Assembly (NCBI GenBank): GCA_021837545.1
Contig: JAKBFR010000044.1
Coordinates: 1-18,100 of the forward strand
Direction: 5' to 3'
Origin: Bacillota bacterium
Lineage (GTDB): Bacteria > Bacillota_A > Clostridia > Clostridiales > Clostridiaceae
Length of the DNA: 18,100 bases
Both the position numbers and the translations under genes were made by a program. Every line of letters starts with the position of its first letter. The stretch's first letter is position 1. This document shows, piece after piece, positions 13,269-18,100 of this stretch. Under the pieces are notes generated by a model. It was not told where the DNA came from, did no database searches, and saw only the letters and a program-made list of their open reading frames with translations.

Positions 13269-14134
13269 TTGTTTTTTTCCTCCTCCATTATTGCTTCTAA
13301 TGTTTTTATATAAAAATTATATCTATATTTATTAATTTCTTCATTATCCATTGCCTCTTTTACAGCACAACTTGGCTCTTTATAATGTAGACATCCTCTA
13401 TATTTACACTTATCATTATAATCGCTAAATTCTGGGAAACAATATTTAAGAGAATCTTTATCCATTAAATCTTTTATTTCCAGTGTAGAAAATCCTGGTG
13501 TATCAACAATATATCCACCTGAAACTTCTATAAGTTCACTATGCCTTGTAGTATGCTTACCTCTTCCAATCTTTTCGCTAACTTTTCCAGTCTCCATATG
13601 TGCTTTATTAGATAGTTTATTAATTAGTGTAGATTTTCCTGCTCCAGATGGACCACAGAAAACCGTAATATTCCCTTGAATTTTCTCTTCTAATCTTTCT
13701 ATTCCAATTCCTTCTTTTGCATTTATATACAGAACTTCATATCCTATATCATTTATTCTCTTTTTTATTTCATCTCTTTCTTCCTCTGACACCAAATCTA
13801 TTTTATTTAAACAAACTATAACTTCAATATTATTATACTCACATAAAATTAAAAATTTATTTAATAACTCAAAATTTATGTCTGGATTCTTAACTGCAAA
13901 AACAATAAATGCTAGTGAAACATTTGCAACAGTTGGTCTAATTAATTTTGATTTTCGCTCATGTATTTCTTCAATAACACCTTTTCCATTTTCTATTTTA
14001 ATAGTAACATTATCTCCTACCATAGGTATTATATCTTTGTGCCTAAATTTACCCCTAGCTTTGCATTCTATTACCCCTTCTTCTGTCTTAACGTAATAGA
14101 ACCCTCCAATACCTTTTATTATCTTACCATTCAT
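13262..14134 (-). CDS. rsgA: Ribosome small-subunit-dependent GTPase A
   Basis: RsgA (YloQ/CpgA in Bacillus) is a circularly permuted GTPase acting late in 30S maturation. The 290 residues contain an N-terminal OB fold (1-70), a permuted G domain with NKID (110-113) before the Walker [10 protein letters not shown] (161-169) and DTPG (211-214), and a C-terminal zinc site C243, C248, H250, C256. Permutation is shown by the G4 motif preceding G1. ATG 14134 follows GGAGGG with a 9-base spacer. In Bacillus the orthologue is a substrate of PrkC, whose gene is just upstream; a hairpin at 14191-14223 lies between them. It overlaps rpe by 7 bp. Confidence 0.96.
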   Translation of the reverse strand: MNGKIIKGIGGFYYVKTEEGVIECKARGKFRHKDIIPMVGDNVTIKIENGKGVIEEIHERKSKLIRPTVANVSLAFIVFAVKNPDINFELLNKFLILCEYNNIEVIVCLNKIDLVSEEERDEIKKRINDIGYEVLYINAKEGIGIERLEEKIQGNITVFCGPSGAGKSTLINKLSNKAHMETGKVSEKIGRGKHTTRHSELIEVSGGYIVDTPGFSTLEIKDLMDKDSLKYCFPEFSDYNDKCKYRGCLHYKEPSCAVKEAMDNEEINKYRYNFYIKTLEAIMEEEKNKW

Positions 14135-14190
14135 ATTTTCCCTCCATTATCTAACAATTTAATTTTTTCTAATTCTATACAGCTATAAAA

Positions 14191-14231
14191 ATGAGGAGAG
14201 GGTTTTCACCAACCTCTCCTCATATTTTTCT
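14191..14231 (-). terminator. Hairpin between prkC and rsgA, probable (partial) terminator
   Basis: ATGAGGAGAGG (14191-14201) pairs perfectly with CCTCTCCTCAT (14213-14223), an 11-bp GC-containing stem with an 11-base loop. On the minus strand it is followed by TTTTATAG, on the plus strand by ATTTTTCTT, so it could work in both directions. It sits about 80 bases after the prkC stop and would reduce but perhaps not abolish read-through into rsgA-rpe-thiN. Confidence 0.65.
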
Positions 14232-14302
14232 TATTAATACCTCTTCAAAAATGATAACTCTAGCTAAGTTTCACTTTATTTTGTGAAGTACTTCTTTAAT
14301 TA

Positions 14303-16249
14303 TTAGTTCTTAGCTGTAGTATCCCAAGGACCTGTAGGTGTACTTGACGTTGTTCCCGTATTTGAAGTTGTGCCTGTACTTGGGGTTGTTCCTGTACTTG
14401 GTGTTGTTCCTGGACTTGGAGTTGTTCCCGTACTTGGAGTTGTTCCTGGACTTGGAGTTGTTCCTGTACTTGGCGTTGTTCCTGGATTTTTACCAGTATT
14501 CCCAGGATTAGTTGTTTGAGGTTGCTCTTGTTTTGCAACATATTTTCCTACTACTATTTTAACGGTAGTTTGTTGTTCTACTTTTTTACCATCCTCAATA
14601 GATTGGCTTATAACTTTAGCATTTTCATTCTCATTTTGAGTTTCCTTCTCTTCAATAGACACCTTTAATTTAGCATCACTTAATTTACTTTGAGCTGCTT
14701 CTGTATCTAAGCTTATTACGTTAGGCACTGTTGTAAGTTTAACTTCTGGTCCTTTGCTTACAACAACTGTTATTTTATCACCTGAAGATACTTCAGTATC
14801 CTTTTTAGGATTTTGACTTATTATTTGTCCACTTGGTACATTATCATCAAATTGTTCACTAGTACTAGTAATTTCAAGGCCTAAAGACTTTAAAATAGTT
14901 TTTGCATTATCTATATCATAATCTTCTAAATCAGGCATTTTAAGTTTTGTTTTCCCTTCACTTACAATAACTCTGATTTGACTCTTTTCTTTAACCATAC
15001 TTCCCGCTTCTGTATTCATTTTAATAATTGTTCCTTCTGGCTGATCACTAGATTCTGTTCCGCCTTCTACTAAAACTAAATTTAATCCTTCAAGTTGTTT
15101 TTTTGCATCATCTACATTTTTTCCAACTATATTAGGTACTTCAACTTCTTTATTACTAGTAGTAATTGAATTAGTTATCTTATATGCTCCAACACCTAAA
15201 ACTAGTAATAATAATACTAACGCTACACCTACTGTAATTTTTACTATTTTTCTTTTATTTATTCCACCTATTGTTTCATCCTCGTCATCCTCATAATAAT
15301 CATCATCATCTTCATAGTCTTCATTATTTTTTTTATTTTTTTGTTCTTCTTGCTTTAATATTTGTTCAGTTACAGCTGACATTATTATTGTATGATCATT
15401 ATCTTCTTCGATTTTATCTATACGTGCATTAGGATTATCCTTAATCTTTTGAAGATCTGCAATCATTTCTTTAGCACTTTGATATCTTTTAATCGGTTCT
15501 TTTTCCATTGCTTTTAAAATCAATTGATTTAAGCTATCAGGAACCTTTGAATTAAGATTTTTTGGTGGTACAACTTCTTCTTGGAGATGTTTTAATACTA
15601 TAGTCACAGCAGTATCAGCTTGAAATGGAAGGCTTCCTGTAACCATTTCATACAACACAACTCCTAATGAATATAAATCTGTTCTACAATCAATAAAGCT
15701 TCCCTTAGCTTGTTCTGGTGAAAGATAATGAGCTGACCCCATTATTGTGCTGGTATTTGTGATAGTTTCTGAAGTTGTCGATTTTGCTATTCCGAAATCA
15801 GTTACTTTCATAACTCCATCTTCTGTCACTAAAATGTTTTGTGGTTTGATATCTCTATGAATTATATTATTTCTATGAGCACAATCTAAAGCTCTAGCTA
15901 TTTGAATAGCAACAGAAATAGCTGTTTCATAGTTCATCTTTCCTACCTGTTTTATAATATCCTTTAGAGTTTTACCCTTAACATATTCCATTACAATATA
16001 ATTTATATCATCTTGAGATCCTACATCAAGTATATTTACTATATTGTTGTCAGATAAAGTTGCAATGGCAGTTGCTTCTACTTTGAATTTCTTAACGATG
16101 TCAGTATTATCACAAAATTGTTTTTTAAGAATCTTAACGGCAACAAACCTATTTAGTTTATTACATCTTGCTTTAAATACTTCCGACATTCCGCCTTCAC
16201 CAATTTTTTCAAGCAACTCATATCTATTTCCAAGTACAATTCCTTCCAT
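14303..16249 (-). CDS. prkC: PASTA-domain serine/threonine protein kinase PrkC (Stk1)
   Basis: PrkC is a single-pass membrane kinase that senses muropeptides or lipid II through extracellular PASTA repeats and controls germination and envelope functions. With ATG 16249 (GGAGGAGA, 6-base spacer) it has 648 residues: kinase domain with GEGGMSEV (17-24), catalytic K39, HRDIKPQN with D133, DFG (151-153) and an activation loop rich in Thr/Ser; an acidic linker (EDDDDYYEDDED, about 313-324); one membrane helix (about 335-356); three PASTA domains (about 368-431, 435-500, 504-569); and a Thr/Pro/Gly/Ser tail of eight 6-residue units (590-637). An in-frame TTG 18 bp upstream only translates the ribosome site. 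The gene follows prpC by a single base, the standard phosphatase-kinase pair. Confidence 0.96.
   Translation of the reverse strand: MEGIVLGNRYELLEKIGEGGMSEVFKARCNKLNRFVAVKILKKQFCDNTDIVKKFKVEATAIATLSDNNIVNILDVGSQDDINYIVMEYVKGKTLKDIIKQVGKMNYETAISVAIQIARALDCAHRNNIIHRDIKPQNILVTEDGVMKVTDFGIAKSTTSETITNTSTIMGSAHYLSPEQAKGSFIDCRTDLYSLGVVLYEMVTGSLPFQADTAVTIVLKHLQEEVVPPKNLNSKVPDSLNQLILKAMEKEPIKRYQSAKEMIADLQKIKDNPNARIDKIEEDNDHTIIMSAVTEQILKQEEQKNKKNNEDYEDDDDYYEDDEDETIGGINKRKIVKITVGVALVLLLLVLGVGAYKITNSITTSNKEVEVPNIVGKNVDDAKKQLEGLNLVLVEGGTESSDQPEGTIIKMNTEAGSMVKEKSQIRVIVSEGKTKLKMPDLEDYDIDNAKTILKSLGLEITSTSEQFDDNVPSGQIISQNPKKDTEVSSGDKITVVVSKGPEVKLTTVPNVISLDTEAAQSKLSDAKLKVSIEEKETQNENENAKVISQSIEDGKKVEQQTTVKIVVGKYVAKQEQPQTTNPGNTGKNPGTTPSTGTTPSPGTTPSTGTTPSPGTTPSTGTTPSTGTTSNTGTTSSTPTGPWDTTAKN
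14339..14482 (-). repeat. 18-bp tandem repeats encoding the PrkC C-terminal tail (8 copies)
   Basis: Eight in-frame 18-bp units encode GTTPST, GTTPSP, GTTPST, GTTPSP, GTTPST, GTTPST, GTTSNT and GTTSST. The third frame is also open through the repeats and gives a Gln-rich shadow reading, which is not a gene. Such arrays can change copy number by slippage or recombination. Confidence 0.85.
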
Positions 16250-16250
16250 A

Positions 16251-16970
16251 TTATATCTCTCCTCCAAACAACAATACTGTTATATTATCCTTGCCACCAT
16301 TGTCTTTTGCTAAGTTTACCAACTTGTTGGCCATAATTATATAATCTTCTTCTTCAGTGACAACTTGTAGAATCTCATCTTTTGTTAATTCATTTGTAAG
16401 TCCATCTGAGCACAATATATATAAGTCATATTCATCTTTTTCTAATTGGAATATATCTACATTCACAGTACTGTTAGTTCCTAAAGCCCTTGTAATAATA
16501 TTTTTCTTCGGATGATTTTCCGCTTCTTTTTCACTTATATTTCCACTATCAACAAGTTCTTGTACTAAAGAATGATCTTTAGTAATCTTTATAATTTTAT
16601 TGTTTTTTATTGCAAAACAGCAGCTATCACCTACATTTGCAACATGTATAAACTTTTCAGTCATAAAACAAGCTGTGACAGTAGTTCCCATTCCACTTAA
16701 ATTTTCATTAGTATTAGCAAAATTAAATATATCTCTATTTACTTTATTAATAGCTTCATCAATTAGATTTTCTACGCTGCAAAAAGAAAATTTTTCATTT
16801 ACATAACTAACAATTTGCTCTGCAGCCATTTTGCTTGCAACTTCTCCTGCATTATGTCCACCCATTCCGTCTGCTACTACATATATTTTAAATGCTTCTT
16901 TTTCTAAATAAGAAGCACAATCTTCATTTAACGTCCGCTTTAATCCTACATCACTAACTAAGCCTACCAT
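16251..16970 (-). CDS. prpC: PP2C-family serine/threonine phosphatase PrpC (Stp)
   Basis: PrpC removes phosphate from PrkC and its targets; PPM/PP2C enzymes need two Mn/Mg ions. The 239 residues begin MVGLVSDVGLKRTLNED and carry NED (15-17), VADGMGGHNAGE (about 32-43), NVGDSCCF, TKDHSLVQELV, LCSDGLTNEL and GGKDNITVLLF, the usual metal-binding and core motifs. ATG 16970 follows GGGGAG with a 6-base spacer. A longer in-frame reading to 17045 would overlap rlmN by 62 bp and add 25 residues (MTLMQHVDN...) that are not part of the family, so it is rejected. The gene starts 13 bp after rlmN and ends 1 bp before prkC. Confidence 0.96.
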   Translation of the reverse strand: MVGLVSDVGLKRTLNEDCASYLEKEAFKIYVVADGMGGHNAGEVASKMAAEQIVSYVNEKFSFCSVENLIDEAINKVNRDIFNFANTNENLSGMGTTVTACFMTEKFIHVANVGDSCCFAIKNNKIIKITKDHSLVQELVDSGNISEKEAENHPKKNIITRALGTNSTVNVDIFQLEKDEYDLYILCSDGLTNELTKDEILQVVTEEEDYIIMANKLVNLAKDNGGKDNITVLLFGGEI

Positions 16971-16983
16971 TTCATTCTCCCCT

Positions 16984-18018
16984 CTATATTTCTTGGGTTT
17001 CCATGTAACTTCTTCTAAGTTGTCCACATGCTGCATTAATGTCACTTCCCATTTCTCGTCTTGTAGTAACTTCTATCCCATAAGTTTTCAATATTTCAGA
17101 AAAATCGTCTACCGCTTTCTTTGATGATCTTTTATACGTATTTTCTTTTATTTCATTTATAGGGATTAAATTTACATGGCAAAGCATTCCTTTTAATAAT
17201 TTCCCTAACGCTTTCGCATCTTCTTTACCATCATTTATTTCTTTAACTAATGCATATTCAAATGTAATTCTTCTGTTAGTTTTATTAATATAGTACTTGC
17301 ATGCTTCTAATATTTCATCAATACTATATTTATTTGCTATAGGCATAATCTCTTTTCTTTTTTCATCACTAAATGCGTGTAATGAAATTGCAAGAGTTAT
17401 GCTAAATTCTTTATCTGCCAATTCATATATCTTTGGTACAATTCCACAAGTAGATAATGTTATATGTCTTTGACCAATATTTAATCCATATTCTGCTGAA
17501 ACAACTTCTAAAAATTTCACAACATTATCATAATTATCTAATGGTTCTCCGCTTCCCATAAGTACTATATTGGATATTCTTTCATTAATGTAGCTTTGAA
17601 CTGCAAGAACTTGTGACAAAATTTCTCCAGTCGTTAAATTTCTAACGCGTCCTTCAATAGTAGATGCACAGAATTTACAGCCCATTCTACAACCAATTTG
17701 AGTTGAAATACATATGGAATTACCATGTTTATATCTCATAAGTACAGATTCTATTAAATTCCCATCTTCAAACCCAAATAAAAATTTTTCTGTTCCATCA
17801 ATATCAGATTTATAAACTTCTATTATCTTTGGCAATTTAATTGTAAAATTTTCTTTTAATTTAGCTATTAATGCTTTAGGTATATTCTTCATATCATCAA
17901 ATTCATTAATATTCTTATAAATCCATGATAATATTTGCTTACCTCTAAATGTACTTTCACCATTTTCCTTCATCCATACTTTAAGTTCATCTAAAGTATA
18001 GTCTAGTAAATTGTTCAT
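16984..18018 (-). CDS. rlmN: Dual-specificity 23S rRNA/tRNA adenine-C2 methyltransferase
   Basis: RlmN is a radical-SAM enzyme methylating C2 of A2503 in 23S rRNA and A37 of some tRNAs. The 344 residues contain the iron-sulphur motif CxxxCxxC (C110, C114, C117) in [16 protein letters not shown], then [17 protein letters not shown], and the C-terminal ACGQLRR, whose cysteine (about C331) forms the methyl-transfer intermediate in known enzymes. The sequence lacks changes that would suggest Cfr-type C8 activity, though this cannot be excluded by eye. ATG 18018 follows AGGTGG with a short 4-base spacer. It lies 14 bp after rsmB and 13 bp before prpC, the Bacillus order. Confidence 0.96.
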   Translation of the reverse strand: MNNLLDYTLDELKVWMKENGESTFRGKQILSWIYKNINEFDDMKNIPKALIAKLKENFTIKLPKIIEVYKSDIDGTEKFLFGFEDGNLIESVLMRYKHGNSICISTQIGCRMGCKFCASTIEGRVRNLTTGEILSQVLAVQSYINERISNIVLMGSGEPLDNYDNVVKFLEVVSAEYGLNIGQRHITLSTCGIVPKIYELADKEFSITLAISLHAFSDEKRKEIMPIANKYSIDEILEACKYYINKTNRRITFEYALVKEINDGKEDAKALGKLLKGMLCHVNLIPINEIKENTYKRSSKKAVDDFSEILKTYGIEVTTRREMGSDINAACGQLRRSYMETQEI

Positions 18019-18032
18019 TAATCCACCTACTA

Positions 18033-18100
18033 TTATCTTTTTTCTAGTTTTGCCACAAAAAATCCATCCATACTTTCATTTGGCATAATAGTTAAAGAAC
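18033..18100 (-). CDS. rsmB: 16S rRNA (cytosine967-C5)-methyltransferase, C-terminal end only
   Basis: Only the last 22 codons are in the window, reading [20 protein letters not shown] and a TAA stop at 18033-18035. The (M)PN...DGFFVAKL ending is the conserved C-terminus of RsmB/NOP2-family rRNA m5C methyltransferases, and rsmB upstream of rlmN is the conserved order in Firmicutes. The identification rests on this short tail and the synteny; the catalytic cysteines are outside the window. Confidence 0.8.
   Translation of the reverse strand, partial: SLTIMPNESMDGFFVAKLEKR

Noticed and set aside
14296..14541. Open frame rich in Gln (QVQEQLQ units) overlapping the end of prkC
   Set aside because: It is the 18-bp tandem repeat of prkC read in another frame; no ribosome site and no independent support.
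16971..17045. N-terminal extension of prpC
   Set aside because: The family begins at MVGLVSDVG with GGGGAG upstream; the extension overlaps rlmN and has no ribosome site.

Overview
The window is a low-GC Firmicute chromosome segment, almost certainly from a spore-forming Clostridium (solventogenic or botulinum-like). This rests on strong AT bias, GGAGG ribosome sites, the ackA/pta acetate pair, the sporulation genes ylbJ and spoVM, and gene order that mirrors the Bacillus rsmB-rlmN-prpC-prkC-rsgA-rpe-thiN-spoVM-rpmB-yloU-yloV-recG cluster. It is mostly core genome; no phage, plasmid, CRISPR array or transposase gene is visible.

Layout. 1-1440 (minus): 5' part of ackA and complete pta. 1441-2024: AT-rich divergent intergenic region. 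2025-4478 (plus): tmcAL (tRNA-Met acetylation) and ylbJ (sporulation membrane protein). 4458-8300 (minus): a SepIVA-like coiled-coil protein, coaD, rsmD and recG. 8752-10783 (minus): fakA/yloV-type fatty-acid kinase subunit and an Asp23/YloU protein. 10989-11180 (plus): rpmB, alone on its strand with its own promoter and terminator. 11450-11521 (minus): a 23-codon spoVM. 11984-18100 (minus): thiN, rpe, rsgA, prkC, prpC, rlmN and the 3' end of rsmB, tightly spaced and probably co-transcribed in the order rsmB to thiN, with a possible internal terminator between prkC and rsgA.

How the genes work together. PrpC and PrkC are a phosphatase/kinase pair sensing cell-wall fragments; RsgA, RlmN, RsmB, RsmD and L28 serve the ribosome; Rpe, ThiN and CoaD feed pentose, thiamine-diphosphate and CoA metabolism; Pta and AckA make ATP and acetate from acetyl-CoA, and TmcAL, divergent from them, uses acetate and ATP to modify tRNA.

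The most distinctive content is between genes. A family of about 163-bp near-palindromic elements (ends GGCACA...TGTGCC flanked by TTA) has two copies about 95% identical in inverted orientation (8488-8651, 11579-11741) and two decayed copies (6067-6230, 11831-11986). The decayed copies supply gene signals: one abuts the rsmD ribosome site, the other carries a strong terminator and the stop codon of thiN. A second repeat type, inverted arrays of ACAATT-like heptamers, brackets the element at 8409-8700 and a hairpin block at 11250-11427. Several genes start on TTG (rsmD, recG, thiN), and tmcAL has an anomalous start region.
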